Below, piece after piece: positions 8,365 through 17,153 of a stretch of 64,000 nt of DNA. The notes below the pieces were generated by a model. It was not told where the DNA came from and searched no databases. It saw only the letters and a program-made list of their open reading frames with translations. Made by a program: the position numbers and the translations under genes. Each line of letters begins with the position of its first letter. Positions within the stretch are counted from its first letter, which is position 1. Source of the DNA: an uncultured Verrucomicrobiales bacterium (GTDB lineage: Bacteria; Verrucomicrobiota; Verrucomicrobiia; Verrucomicrobiales; Akkermansiaceae); contig CALCWC010000026.1 of NCBI GenBank assembly GCA_937905985.1, positions 1 to 64,000 on the forward strand, in the 5' to 3' direction.

Positions 8365-9639
8365 TTAATGCGGCACGGAGATGGTCTGCTCGCGGTCGGG
8401 GCCGACGCCGACGGAGCCAACGGGGCAGCCGACGATCTCGCTGAAGCGCTTGACGTATGCCTGGCAGTTGGCGGGCAATTCCTCCCACTTGGTGCACTTG
8501 GTGATGTCCTGCTTCCAGCCGGGGAGCGTCTCGTAGATAGGCTCGCAGCGCTCCCAGTCCTCCATGAGGGCGGGCGGGTACTCCAGCACCTGGTCGCCCA
8601 AGCGGTAGGCGGTGCAAATCTTGATGGTGTCGCGTTCGTCCAGGCCGTCGAGGTTGGTCATGGCCATCTCGTCGAAGCCGTTGAACATGGCGGAGAAGCG
8701 CAGCACCACGCCGTCCGTCCAGCCGCAGCGGCGCGGACGCCCGGTGGTGGCTCCGAACTCGCGGCCCAGGCCATGCAGGTAGTCTGCAATCTCAGCATCC
8801 TCGGTAACGAAGGGACCTGCGCCCACGCGGGTGGTGTAGGCCTTGCAAACGCCGATGGACTTGTCGATGCGGGTGGGGGGCACACCGGAACCGGTGCAGC
8901 AGCCGCCGGCACTGGTGTTGGAGCTGGTGACAAAGGGATAGGTGCCGAAGTCGATATCCAGCATGGCGCCCTGGGCACCCTCGAAAAGGATGTTCTTGCC
9001 GGCCACCACAGCCTTGTGGAGCACGGGGATGGTGTTGGTGATATGCGGGCGCAGCACATCCGCGGCCTGCATCACGGCATCCAGCGTCACCTTGGGGTCG
9101 GCGGGCTGCCAGCCGAGGCGAGCGAGCTCCTCGTTGGCGGTCTTGATGCGCGCCTTGAGCACCTTCTCCAGGCGCACCGGATCCACGAGGTCCACCATGC
9201 GGATGCCGATGCGGCGGGCCTTGTCGGCGTAGGTGGGGCCGATACCCTGCTTGGTGGTGCCGATCTTCTGGTCGCCAAGGGCTTCTTCCTGGGCGGCATC
9301 GATTTCCTTGTGGATAGGCAGCACCACGTGGGCGCGGTCGGAAATCAGCAGGTTCTCCGGTGTGATGGCCACACCCTGCGCGCGCAGGCCGGTGATTTCC
9401 TCCACGAGCGAGGTGGGGTTGATGACCACGCCGTTGGCAATGACGTTCACCTTGCCAGGCCAGAGGATGCCGGAGGGAACGAGGTGCAGGATGTACTTGG
9501 TGCCATTGGCGATGACGGTGTGGCCGGCGTTGCTGCCGCCCTGGCTGCGAACCACGATGTCCGCATCCTCCGTCAGGAAGTCAATGACCTTGCCCTTGCC
9601 TTCGTCGCCCCATTGGGAGCCTATCACTAGTGTATTCAT
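8365..9639 (-). CDS. purA: Adenylosuccinate synthetase
   Basis: PurA makes adenylosuccinate from IMP, aspartate and GTP in the first committed step to AMP. The 424-residue length is usual. Motifs are the N-terminal GSQWGDEGKGK P-loop with its catalytic Asp, SNAGHTV with the catalytic His, IGPTYADKARRIGIR for IMP binding, and the C-terminal GPDREQTI. The ATG at 9639 lies 12 bases downstream of the carA stop, so carA and purA, one pyrimidine/arginine and one purine gene, probably share a transcript. Confidence 0.98.
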   Translation of the reverse strand: MNTLVIGSQWGDEGKGKVIDFLTEDADIVVRSQGGSNAGHTVIANGTKYILHLVPSGILWPGKVNVIANGVVINPTSLVEEITGLRAQGVAITPENLLISDRAHVVLPIHKEIDAAQEEALGDQKIGTTKQGIGPTYADKARRIGIRMVDLVDPVRLEKVLKARIKTANEELARLGWQPADPKVTLDAVMQAADVLRPHITNTIPVLHKAVVAGKNILFEGAQGAMLDIDFGTYPFVTSSNTSAGGCCTGSGVPPTRIDKSIGVCKAYTTRVGAGPFVTEDAEIADYLHGLGREFGATTGRPRRCGWTDGVVLRFSAMFNGFDEMAMTNLDGLDERDTIKICTAYRLGDQVLEYPPALMEDWERCEPIYETLPGWKQDITKCTKWEELPANCQAYVKRFSEIVGCPVGSVGVGPDREQTISVPH

Positions 9640-9651
9640 GGATGAGGGGTC

Positions 9652-10794
9652 TTATTTCTTAAAATCACGGATGAGCTGCAGGAACTCGGGGAAGTAGCAG
9701 GTCTTGCCGTCCTCGGCAGGCTCGCCGATGGGGTCGAACTCCACGCCCAGCGCGGGCTGCGTCTTGTGGCGCACGCCCTCCACGGAGCCATCCGCCATGT
9801 TGACGTGGGTGACCTCCAGCTCCGCGGGGATGGAATCCGCATCCACGGCGAAACCGTGGTTCTGCGCGGTGATGGAGACCTTGCCGTCAAGGATGTTTTT
9901 CACGGACCAACCGCCGCAGCGGTGGCCGTTGAAGAGCTTGACCACCTTGCCGCCGAACGCAAGGGCGAGCATCTGGCAGCCCAGACCCACGGCGTACACG
10001 GGTACCCGGCCCACCAGCTTCTTGATTTCCGCATGCACCCCCGGCAGCGCGGCGGGATCGCCGGGGCCGTTGGAAAGCAGCACGCCGTCCGGGTTCATGG
10101 CCAGCACCTCCTCCGCGGGGGTGTGGGCGGGCACCACGGTCACATCGCAGCCGTCGCGGCGCAGGCAGCGCAGCAGGTTGCGGGTGATGCCGAAGTCATA
10201 CGCCACCACCTTGTACTGCACGGGCCCCAGCTCATAGTAGTTGGTGAGGTCGCCGGCGGTCTTGTTGGGAAGTTTCCAGATGCGGGACTCGCCCTCCCAG
10301 TGGTAGGTCTTGGGCGCGGTCACCGCGTCCACCAGGTTGCTGCCCTGCATGGGGGCGCACTCCTGCGCGGCCTTCACGGCGGCAGCGGCATCGAGCTCCG
10401 TCGTCACGCAGGCACGCAGCGCACCCTTGGCGCGCAACACGGTCACCAGGCGGCGCGTGTCCACTCCTTGGATTCCGAGGACTCCGTGGCGGAGCATCCA
10501 GGGCTCCATCGGCTCGTCCGCGCGCCAGTTGCAGTGCAGGCGTGCCAGCTCGCCGGCCACGATGGCGCGGGTGTGCGGGCGCTCGCTCTCGTTATCTTCC
10601 TCACAGACGCCGTAATTTCCAATGTGCGTGTAGGTGAAGGCCAGCACCATCCCGCTGAGGGCGGGGTCGGTCATGGCTTCTTGGTAACCCACCACATTGG
10701 TGTCAAAACAGGCCTCGCCCACCGTGGTTCCGGTGGCGCCAAAGGATTTTCCTTCAAAAATCGTTCCGTCTTCCAGTGCCAGGATTGCTTTCAT
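9652..10794 (-). CDS. carA: Carbamoyl-phosphate synthase small subunit with degenerate glutaminase site
   Basis: This is CarA by length (380 residues) and by both domains: the N-terminal small-subunit domain (FGATGTTVGEACFDTNVVGYQE, SYTHIGNYG-like TYTHIGNYG, IQGVDTRRL) and the class I amidotransferase domain (LSNGPGDP, TAQNHGFAVD). In E. coli the glutaminase uses Cys269, His353 and Glu355 in GICLGHQ and GHPE. Here the aligned segments read AVGLGCQ and EFDPI, giving Gly270, Asp354 and Ile356, so all three catalytic residues are gone. A Cys at 273 occupies the place of the motif His. The fold and subunit-contact regions look intact and the frame is open. I infer a structural subunit of an ammonia-using synthetase; the carB partner is not in this window. 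The start at 10794 fits the family; longer starts add non-homologous residues. Confidence 0.93.
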   Translation of the reverse strand: MKAILALEDGTIFEGKSFGATGTTVGEACFDTNVVGYQEAMTDPALSGMVLAFTYTHIGNYGVCEEDNESERPHTRAIVAGELARLHCNWRADEPMEPWMLRHGVLGIQGVDTRRLVTVLRAKGALRACVTTELDAAAAVKAAQECAPMQGSNLVDAVTAPKTYHWEGESRIWKLPNKTAGDLTNYYELGPVQYKVVAYDFGITRNLLRCLRRDGCDVTVVPAHTPAEEVLAMNPDGVLLSNGPGDPAALPGVHAEIKKLVGRVPVYAVGLGCQMLALAFGGKVVKLFNGHRCGGWSVKNILDGKVSITAQNHGFAVDADSIPAELEVTHVNMADGSVEGVRHKTQPALGVEFDPIGEPAEDGKTCYFPEFLQLIRDFKK

Positions 10795-10890
10795 GCTTTT
10801 TGCTCTCAGCCGCGAAATCTTACCCAACCCACGGCAAAAAGGCAAGTCAATAATTCTCGCCCGCGCCATTTTCCGCGTCGGAGGCGCCAA

Positions 10891-11388
10891 TCACTCGATG
10901 TGGATTTCGTGCCGGAAGGGGAGGTCGCAATCCTCCCGATGCAGAAGGATGCCGCACCAAGTGAGCGTGTAGGTGCCCCAATGGCCTGCCTTGGCGGCGA
11001 ATTCCACATGCAGGCCGCACCACGCATCGCGGGAGACGCGGATAAACGGGGTCTCGCCGGCGGGGGCGGGTTCAACCTCCACCCGATACCCGGGGATGTA
11101 GCTTGCGGACGCTAGAGCATCAATCTTGGTGACAACGTATTCCCGATGGTCGGAGAGATGCGGCATGACAACCACCATGCTGCGCGGTTCATCCTCACCC
11201 GCGAGGGCGTACACACCCCTGACCTCATCCAGGAAGTCCCGCGATTGCTCCTTGAGCGGCAAGCTCTCGGCGGCAACGGGCGAGCGGCTCCGAGCGCAGG
11301 GCACGCGAAGCCTGCGCCCTTCCCTCCTGCCGACTGAAGCAGCCCGCCAGACAGGCGCCAAGGCGAAACACAGCAATTTACCTTTCAT
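10891..11388 (-). CDS. Hypothetical exported protein
   Basis: I do not recognise this 165-residue protein. A short hydrophobic segment follows MKGK, but the next 30 residues are unusually Arg-rich, so a clean signal peptide is not obvious. The C-terminal half (VEVEPAPAGETPFIRVSRDAWCGLHVEFAAKAGHWGTYTLTWCG) has beta-rich character. The ATG at 11388 is preferred over a GTG two codons upstream. It lies 96 bases before carA on the same strand. A frameshift near the N-terminus is possible. Confidence 0.5.
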   Translation of the reverse strand: MKGKLLCFALAPVWRAASVGRREGRRLRVPCARSRSPVAAESLPLKEQSRDFLDEVRGVYALAGEDEPRSMVVVMPHLSDHREYVVTKIDALASASYIPGYRVEVEPAPAGETPFIRVSRDAWCGLHVEFAAKAGHWGTYTLTWCGILLHREDCDLPFRHEIHIE

Positions 11389-11473
11389 AAACACGACGCG
11401 TCATTCCAAAACAAGAAAGGGAGCCTGATGCGCCCATACGGTTGAAGGGAGCAGTACCTCCCGGAGCACGTGT

Positions 11474-11839
11474 ATGAACAAAATTCTCCGCAAGACGATG
11501 GTGGCGGCACTGGCCGCCCTGGTGGGTGTGGGCATGAGCGGCAACGCCTTTGGCCGTCCGCATCCGGGGCCACACCCCAGACCGCATCCCATCCGCCCCG
11601 TTCACCCGGTTCACCCCGTGCGGCCCATTGTACCGGTGTACCCCCGAGCGATTGTGCCGGTCTACCCGCGTGTGATTGTGCCGGCCCCCGTCATCGTGGC
11701 ACCCCCGGTCGTTCAGGTACGGGTGCCGATTGTGCGCCGCGTTGTGGTGCGGCAGCCCGTGTACCGGCCGGCGCCGCAGCAGCCGGTGTACGAGGAGCCG
11801 TACCAGCCCGTGCCCGTGGAGGGATACAAGGAGAAGTAG
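11474..11839 (+). CDS. Small secreted Pro/Val/His-rich protein
   Basis: The 121-residue product has a signal peptide (MNKILRKTMVAALAALVGVGMSGNAFG). A low-complexity mature region follows: His-Pro repeats (PHPGPHPRPHP, RPVHPVHPV), then Pro-Val repeats (VPVYPRAIVPVYPRVIVP), then a Gln/Glu/Tyr-Pro tail. It has no catalytic signature. The composition suggests an extended envelope or surface peptide, perhaps metal-binding through its histidines. The start ATG 11474 is the only good one. Confidence 0.65.
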   Translation: MNKILRKTMVAALAALVGVGMSGNAFGRPHPGPHPRPHPIRPVHPVHPVRPIVPVYPRAIVPVYPRVIVPAPVIVAPPVVQVRVPIVRRVVVRQPVYRPAPQQPVYEEPYQPVPVEGYKEK

Positions 11840-11849
11840 GGGATGGGGG

Positions 11850-12269
11850 TCATACCTGTAGTTTGAGTATCTTGGATACGTCGGAGACGATATTCCCGAT
11901 GCCGTTGTGGCACCAGACGATATACGGCACGTCCACGCCGTTGGAACACAGATCGCTCAACACCGCGGTAATGGTTTCATGCTTGAACATGCCGTAGAAA
12001 TACACGAAGTCCACCTTGCGGTCCGGGCTGATGGAGGCGGCATCCGGGTACGCCTTGCCCTTGTAATAGAAGGTATGGCCTTCCCCCTCGTACTCCACGA
12101 CGATGTAGTCGCCGGATTTGACGGCTTGGCGGATGGTGTCGTTCGCCCCCATGTCGAGGTGAGTCAGGGAATGCGCCACATCGCGTTGATGTGACACCGG
12201 TTCAACGTGTACGGAACTGCATGCGGGAACCATCATGCACAGGCACAAGAATGGGAATGTTGCTTTCAT
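11850..12269 (-). CDS. Small lipoprotein of unknown function
   Basis: The product begins MKATFPFLCLCMMVPACSS, a lipoprotein signal with the lipid-carrying Cys in VPAC, followed by about 120 residues without a family I recognise. Motifs visible are GDYIVVEYEGEGHTFYYKGKAY and DFVYFYGMFKHETITAVLSDLCSNG. Two adjacent ATGs (12272 and 12269) are possible; 12269 is better spaced from the AAAGGGG ribosome-binding site. The gene ends 10 bases from the convergent gene at 11474. Confidence 0.65.
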   Translation of the reverse strand: MKATFPFLCLCMMVPACSSVHVEPVSHQRDVAHSLTHLDMGANDTIRQAVKSGDYIVVEYEGEGHTFYYKGKAYPDAASISPDRKVDFVYFYGMFKHETITAVLSDLCSNGVDVPYIVWCHNGIGNIVSDVSKILKLQV

Positions 12270-12325
12270 CATATACCCCTTTAAGCACAAAATCGCCCGA
12301 ATGCACGATATTTTTTTAAAAAAAG

Positions 12326-12994
12326 TTACGATTTGTCGATTTTTCGTCTGGATTCCCGCAGTTTGCGGCGGGTGAGGTGCAAGAGGGAAGCCGGGAGGGA
12401 TGAGAGCAGGGAGTCCGCCAGGTCCGGGTGGAGGAGGCAGATCTCGCACGCGCACCAGGCAACGGCCATGTCGCTGTAATAGGCACCGGGGGTAACAGTG
12501 GGCAGCAGCTGCGCCACGCGCGGTGCCCAGGCGGGGTCTTGGATGAAGTGGTCCAAAAGCATCACGATGCCGAAGCGGCGCTCATATTCCGCCGCGCGGC
12601 GGGTGTAGGGCAACAGCCAATCCCACGCCGCCCCGCGGTGGAGGCGGGCAAAGCGGTAGGTGGCGCAGCAGGAATCGCACAGGCTCCAGTTGTCCAGGAA
12701 CGGCACGAGGCGGTCGATGCATGTGCAGCGTTCCGCAAAGTCCAGTCCGGGCGCGTATCCCGCCACGAACCCGCGGAGCATGATTTCCTCGAACGTGGCG
12801 CGCTTTCCCGGTGCGCGGCGCAGCAAGGCGGGGGCGCCATCCCCATGCGCCAGCTCGCGCGCCAGTTGGCGCAGACGGGGCAATCTCACCCCCAACAGGA
12901 GATAATGGTTGTCCGGCAGCAGGCTGCCCGCGAACGCCGCGTACCGCGGCTCCGCCATTCCCTGCATGCGCGCCCTGATTTCCCCTATCTTCAC
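12326..12994 (-). CDS. AlkD-like DNA alkylation repair protein
   Basis: The 222-residue, all-helical protein matches the AlkD/DNA_alkylation (HEAT-like repeat) family. Members excise or bind N3- and N7-alkylated purines without base flipping. Recognisable segments are YLLLGVRLPRLRQLARELA, FEEIMLRGFVAGY, the central DNWSLCDSC (family D-N-W-x-x-C/V-D) and WLLPYTRRAAEYERRFGIVMLLDHF. Its ATG is 1 base after the stop of the phosphoesterase gene, so the two form an operon. The C-terminus is rich in Arg/Lys, as expected for DNA binding. Confidence 0.85.
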   Translation of the reverse strand: MKIGEIRARMQGMAEPRYAAFAGSLLPDNHYLLLGVRLPRLRQLARELAHGDGAPALLRRAPGKRATFEEIMLRGFVAGYAPGLDFAERCTCIDRLVPFLDNWSLCDSCCATYRFARLHRGAAWDWLLPYTRRAAEYERRFGIVMLLDHFIQDPAWAPRVAQLLPTVTPGAYYSDMAVAWCACEICLLHPDLADSLLSSLPASLLHLTRRKLRESRRKIDKS

Positions 12995-12995
12995 A

Positions 12996-14108
12996 CTATG
13001 GATGCAGGGTGACGAGGGTTATTTCCGAAGGGCAGAAAAGGCGGACGAGCATGCCCGACCAAAGGCTGGTGCCGGGGCTTACGTAGAGCTGCATGCCGTT
13101 CACCAGGTACAGGCCCTCCACGTAGCCGCCGTTGTACTTTGAGACGATATGGGAGAGGACGGGGAACATGCCGCCGTGGGTGTGGCCGGAGAGCTGCAAT
13201 GCCACGCGGTTGCCTGCCGCCATTTGCGGCGCCACGGAGGGCTGGTGCGCCAGCAGCACCACGGGAAGCCCCTGCGGCGCGCCCAGCAGGGCCTTGCCGA
13301 GGTCGGGTGCCTCCCCATGCTGCCACGCCGCGGCGGGGTCCGCAACGCCCGCCAAGACGACGCCAGGCCCCAGCACGGCATGCGCATTGGGCAACATGCG
13401 GATGCCATGGCGGGCGAAGTAGTCCATCCAGTCGGCATATCCGGAGGGATAGTCGTGGTTGCCGGGCACACCGAACACGCCCAGCGGCGCGCGCAAATCC
13501 TTCAGCGGCTCCAAATCCCGGCCATGGTCGGCCACGGTGCCGTCCACAAAGTCGCCGCAGATGGCGATGGCATCCGCGCCGAGAGCGTTCACCTGCTGCA
13601 CCAGCGCGCGGAAGTAGGGCTCACGCTTCACGGTGTCGGCATGCAAATCCGCCAGCAGGGCCAGGGTGACGGGCTTGGCATCCGCCGGCATGCCGGGCAG
13701 CGTGATATCTACACGGTTCACCTGGGGCATGGCGAGTGCGTTCCACATGCCCACGGTGGTGGCGATACCCGCCAGCGCCACAAGCGCGGCGTTCACGGCG
13801 TTGCGCCAGCGCCCGCGCACAAAGAGCCACCCCACCACGCGCGGCAGCTCCGCAAGCAACAGCAGGATGCCCAGAAGAATCACAAAGATGTTCAGCCAAC
13901 TGAGCGGCAGCAAGATGCGCGCATCCACCTCCGGCGCAAAGTAGCGCCCGCCGGGGTTCACCCAATCAAGGATGCTGAACTTGAACGCGCCGAGCGCCAG
14001 CAGGAGCAACATCGGCACCTTCCACCACCATTTCACGCGCAGCGGCCCTACCACCCGCATGGCGATGTAGAGCATCAAAACCGCATACACGATGAAGACG
14101 GTGCGCAT
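12996..14108 (-). CDS. Membrane-anchored metallophosphoesterase
   Basis: The 370-residue protein has four predicted N-terminal membrane helices (residues 1-20, 32-50, 65-85, about 108-126) and a calcineurin-like phosphoesterase domain. All metal-binding motifs are present in order: DLHAD, GDFVDG, GNHD, AHQP and GHTHGG. It belongs to the YaeI/YkuE-type membrane phosphoesterases, some of which hydrolyse UDP-diacylglucosamine or other lipids; the substrate here is unknown. Translation is probably coupled to the AlkD-like gene downstream. Confidence 0.9.
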   Translation of the reverse strand: MRTVFIVYAVLMLYIAMRVVGPLRVKWWWKVPMLLLLALGAFKFSILDWVNPGGRYFAPEVDARILLPLSWLNIFVILLGILLLLAELPRVVGWLFVRGRWRNAVNAALVALAGIATTVGMWNALAMPQVNRVDITLPGMPADAKPVTLALLADLHADTVKREPYFRALVQQVNALGADAIAICGDFVDGTVADHGRDLEPLKDLRAPLGVFGVPGNHDYPSGYADWMDYFARHGIRMLPNAHAVLGPGVVLAGVADPAAAWQHGEAPDLGKALLGAPQGLPVVLLAHQPSVAPQMAAGNRVALQLSGHTHGGMFPVLSHIVSKYNGGYVEGLYLVNGMQLYVSPGTSLWSGMLVRLFCPSEITLVTLHP

Positions 14109-14197
14109 GGCCGCATTGTACGGCTACCCGCGGGAAATGGCAAGGAAATCGGATGAGCCGCCGCAGGCGTCACAGGCGCGCATGGCGATTCCCACCG

Positions 14198-15067
14198 TCA
14201 GCGGGCGCACTTGCGGGCATCGCGGGCAACGGTGTTGCGGAATTTGGCTGTTTCCGGAACGCGCGGCTTCTGGTGGTGGTGGTCCGTGAAAACGAGCCGC
14301 GGCAACCACTCCTCCTTGTTGTAGTTCAGAATTGGCACATCAGCGTATACTGCCAGCTTTTTCGCTTTGGCATACGACTTTTCAAACCCCTTCAAATCCC
14401 TAGAGGGATAATATGCCAAACACAGCTTGCCACCCTTGGCGCGCAGCTTCTGCATCCATTGCAAGATTTCGCTCCATTTCTGCAATTCTTCCTCCGTGGG
14501 CGGCTCCTCCTTCAACACCTCTGGCTGCTCCACGGGCGTGTCGAAGCATTCGTCTTCTCCCACTTGCTGATCAGACGATGCGGTATTCAAGTACACGTAG
14601 CTGACCAATAGATTGACGGGCCGCGCCGACAGGGAAAGGATCTTGTTGTCGGCCAGCGCATAAAAATCCCATGTCTCCGTTCGGTGAAGCACATCCCAGT
14701 AGTTTCCATTGAACAGATTGTTCACTTCCAACACGTAGGTGGTGCCTTCTGGAAATTGAACACACCTGTCCATTAAAATGCATGCTGCGGTAAACGAGCT
14801 TGACGGGACAGCAATGACGCTGATGTTTTCCGTGATGGGAAACCGCTCCGTGATGGAGGACCCCATAAAGACGCAATCGCCGGTCAAATGCGGAACATTC
14901 TGCAATCGCAGCAGCGTGTTTTCATTGTAGACAGGGGAGACGATCCTCGCGTGGCGGCCCTGCAAATCACATGCAGCAGTATATTGCAGGGTTAAACAGA
15001 ACGACAGGCTCAGCAGAACGCAGAGCGCAAGAATCCAAAGCCGGCGTTTCCTGGAAGATTTTTTCAT
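14198..15067 (-). CDS. SGNH-like (AlgJ/DltD-type) partner of the MBOAT acyltransferase
   Basis: The 289-residue protein has one N-terminal membrane anchor (about residues 9-30) and an exported domain. GSS at 69-71 after a hydrophobic strand (CVFMGSSITERFP) resembles the block I Ser of SGNH esterases, and TDHHH at 261-265 resembles the terminal DxxH block. A Glu/Pro-rich insertion lies at about 175-195. It starts 3 bases after the MBOAT stop on the same strand. Pairs of this kind transfer acyl groups to exported polysaccharides (as in AlgI/AlgJ). The exact substrate is not evident. Confidence 0.72.
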   Translation of the reverse strand: MKKSSRKRRLWILALCVLLSLSFCLTLQYTAACDLQGRHARIVSPVYNENTLLRLQNVPHLTGDCVFMGSSITERFPITENISVIAVPSSSFTAACILMDRCVQFPEGTTYVLEVNNLFNGNYWDVLHRTETWDFYALADNKILSLSARPVNLLVSYVYLNTASSDQQVGEDECFDTPVEQPEVLKEEPPTEEELQKWSEILQWMQKLRAKGGKLCLAYYPSRDLKGFEKSYAKAKKLAVYADVPILNYNKEEWLPRLVFTDHHHQKPRVPETAKFRNTVARDARKCAR

Positions 15068-15070
15068 GGG

Positions 15071-16549
15071 TCAGAATTGGAAGTAGACAAACCCCGCCTG
15101 GGGGCCGGAATTGGTGATTATCATGAAAATCATGAACCCGTACACAAGCGCGCCGCCAATCGACATGGAGCCGCGCTGCGCCATCTTGCCCTTCTGCTTG
15201 TTCTCGCGCCACCAGCCCCAGATATGGTAGGCAACGATGAAGGAGGAGAAGAAGAAAGTCATGAACACCATTGAATCTTTCGCCAGAGCGCCGAAAGAGG
15301 GGTGGAAGTTGAAGAAGACCTGGTGCGTGAAAAGCCTGAGGGATTCCATATCCGGCAGCAGGAACGTGGTCCACAAGGCCCCCACCACAATAAAGCAGTA
15401 CGGTATGGAAATCCACTGCGGAATGCGCATATTCTTTCCCCAGGAAGTGTGGCACACAAAGCGCTCCAACGCCAGCACCAGGCCGTGCAAGCTGCCCCAG
15501 ATGGCAAACTTCCATGCCGCGCCGTGCCACAGGCCGCCTATGAACATCACCAGGAAAAGGTTCAGGTAGGTGCGCGAATTCCCCCTGCGGCTGCCGCCCA
15601 GGGGAATGTACAGGTAATCCCTCAACCAGGCGGAAAGGGTCATGTTCCAACGCCTCCAGAACTGGGTGAGGCTGGTGCTGATGTAAGGGAAGTTGAAGTT
15701 GATGGGGAAGCGGTATCCGAAAAGCGCAGCCAATCCCAGGGCAATCATGGAATACCCACAGAAGTCCGCGAATATCTGTATGCTGTATGCAAACAGCAAT
15801 ATCAATAGCTGGGAACCTTCGGCAGCGGCCAGGAACTTGGCATCCTTAAGAAAGTCGGTCACTTGGCACAGGTTGTCTGCCACCACCATCTTGAAGAAGA
15901 AACCGGTGACCAGGTAACGGAATGCGCGCTGCCAATCGATGGCGGCAAGGCGCTTGGGCTTGAGCTGCGGCCAGAAGAAGTGTGCCTTGAGGATGGGCCC
16001 GGCAATAAGCTGCGGGAACATCAGCAGGTACAGCCCCATGTCGCGGATGGCCTGGGCATACACCTTGGAGCGCTTCTCTGTCTTCAGCAGCTTGTCGTAC
16101 GCGGTCACCTTGCCGCGCCCCATGTCCACCACCATGCTGATGCCGTGGAAGGTGTAGAAGGAAATGCCGATGGGCAGCGGGATGGAGGAAACCCAGGCCA
16201 CCCACGGTTCCGGAATCCCCGGGATGGAGCCGATGATCAGCCCGGCATACTTGAAAATGCCCAGCAGGAGGATGTTGAGCACCACGGCGCGCACCACCCA
16301 TTTGTGGGCGCTTTCCTCATCGCCGTCCATTTTCTTGGCCAGGATGTGGATGGCGGCCACGGCATTGCCCCCGCATGAAAACAGCAGCAGCCCCAGCAGA
16401 CGCCAGTCCTCCCACGCGTAGAACACCGCGCTCGCCACAATGAACACCCATATCTGCAACGCCTTCTGGGCGGCACCCTTCGGAATGGCATAATAGCACA
16501 AGAAGGTGATGACCAGCAGAATCAGGAACTCCCAGGAATTAAACAGCAT
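15071..16549 (-). CDS. MBOAT family O-acyltransferase (AlgI-like)
   Basis: The 492-residue polytopic protein is a typical AlgI/DltB-type membrane-bound O-acyltransferase with about 11 helices. It opens with MLFNSWEFLILLVITFLCYY, the common family start. It has FPQLIAGPI, QIFADFCGYSMIALG and FWRRWNMTLSAWLRDYLYIPLGGSRRG, all hallmarks, and the catalytic His342 in GGLWHGAAW. Such enzymes acetylate exported glycans (alginate, cellulose, peptidoglycan or teichoic acid), passing the acyl group to an SGNH partner. The next gene is such a partner. Confidence 0.95.
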   Translation of the reverse strand: MLFNSWEFLILLVITFLCYYAIPKGAAQKALQIWVFIVASAVFYAWEDWRLLGLLLFSCGGNAVAAIHILAKKMDGDEESAHKWVVRAVVLNILLLGIFKYAGLIIGSIPGIPEPWVAWVSSIPLPIGISFYTFHGISMVVDMGRGKVTAYDKLLKTEKRSKVYAQAIRDMGLYLLMFPQLIAGPILKAHFFWPQLKPKRLAAIDWQRAFRYLVTGFFFKMVVADNLCQVTDFLKDAKFLAAAEGSQLLILLFAYSIQIFADFCGYSMIALGLAALFGYRFPINFNFPYISTSLTQFWRRWNMTLSAWLRDYLYIPLGGSRRGNSRTYLNLFLVMFIGGLWHGAAWKFAIWGSLHGLVLALERFVCHTSWGKNMRIPQWISIPYCFIVVGALWTTFLLPDMESLRLFTHQVFFNFHPSFGALAKDSMVFMTFFFSSFIVAYHIWGWWRENKQKGKMAQRGSMSIGGALVYGFMIFMIITNSGPQAGFVYFQF

Positions 16550-16588
16550 GGCGAACAGCTATGATGCCGGTACACACCGGAATTGGTA

Positions 16589-16594
16589 ATTATA
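16589..16594 (-). promoter_or_regulatory. -10 box upstream of the MBOAT gene
   Basis: TATAAT on the minus strand, preceded by GTTG, lies about 40 bases before the MBOAT ATG. A small CCGG-GTGTGTA-CCGG-like hairpin lies in the putative leader. No clear -35 box is seen. Confidence 0.4.
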
Positions 16595-16696
16595 CAACAT
16601 TTCCCGTGAGAAGCCAAGGCTAATGTGTGCAATCCCCCGTTTTTTTCATTACGTACGGCGGTGCCAACACGCGCCGAAGGATTTCATCATACAAGC

Positions 16697-16727
16697 GCGG
16701 GGGCGGCCAGTGTTCGGCCGCCCCCGC
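16697..16727 (-). terminator. Perfect 12-bp hairpin at the end of the ribosomal cluster
   Basis: Arms GCGGGGGCGGCC (16697-16708) and GGCCGCCCCCGC (16716-16727) pair perfectly around a 7-base loop, 37 bases after the rplN stop. There is no U-tract on the minus strand, so it may be a Rho-independent-like stop without one, or an mRNA 3' stabiliser. Confidence 0.65.
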
Positions 16728-16763
16728 CAAGGGAAGTGATTTCTTCAACAAATACTTTCCGTG

Positions 16764-17129
16764 TTACAGCACCTCCGGAGCCAGGGAGACGATCTTCATG
16801 AAGCCTTTTTCACGAAGCTCGCGAGCCACCGGTCCAAAGATACGAGTACCGCGGGGGTTGTTGTCCTTGTCGATGCAAACAACCGCGTTGGAGTCGAAGC
16901 GCAGCACGGAGCCATCATCACGGCGGATGGGGGCGGCGGTGCGGACGACGACGGCCTTCACCACGCTGCCCTTCTTGACGGCAGCGGTGGGGATGGACTC
17001 GCGGATGTGGATGGTGATGATGTCGCCGATGTGGGCATGGGCGGTAGCCTTGCCGATAACGCCGATCATCTTGGCTGTACGGGCGCCGGTGTTATCGGCG
17101 ACCTGAACGAGGGATTCCATCTGGAGCAT
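16764..17129 (-). CDS. rplN: 50S ribosomal protein L14
   Basis: The 121-residue product has the L14 pattern: [29 protein letters not shown], then [21 protein letters not shown] and [13 protein letters not shown]. It binds 23S rRNA near the L19 and bL17 neighbourhood at the 30S interface. It is the last ribosomal gene here. In most bacteria rplX, rplE and the rest of the spc genes follow, but here an unrelated MBOAT gene follows after a hairpin. Confidence 0.98.
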   Translation of the reverse strand: MLQMESLVQVADNTGARTAKMIGVIGKATAHAHIGDIITIHIRESIPTAAVKKGSVVKAVVVRTAAPIRRDDGSVLRFDSNAVVCIDKDNNPRGTRIFGPVARELREKGFMKIVSLAPEVL

Positions 17130-17153
17130 GGTACGTAATCTCCTTTCCTGATG

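Noticed and set aside
7336..9630. A 764-codon plus-strand frame opposite the BASS gene and purA
   Set aside because: Both opposite genes are strongly supported, and this frame crosses the inverted-repeat element between them.
16689..16763. A small gene in the gap after rplN
   Set aside because: No frame longer than about 20 codons with a plausible start fits; the space is filled by the hairpin.
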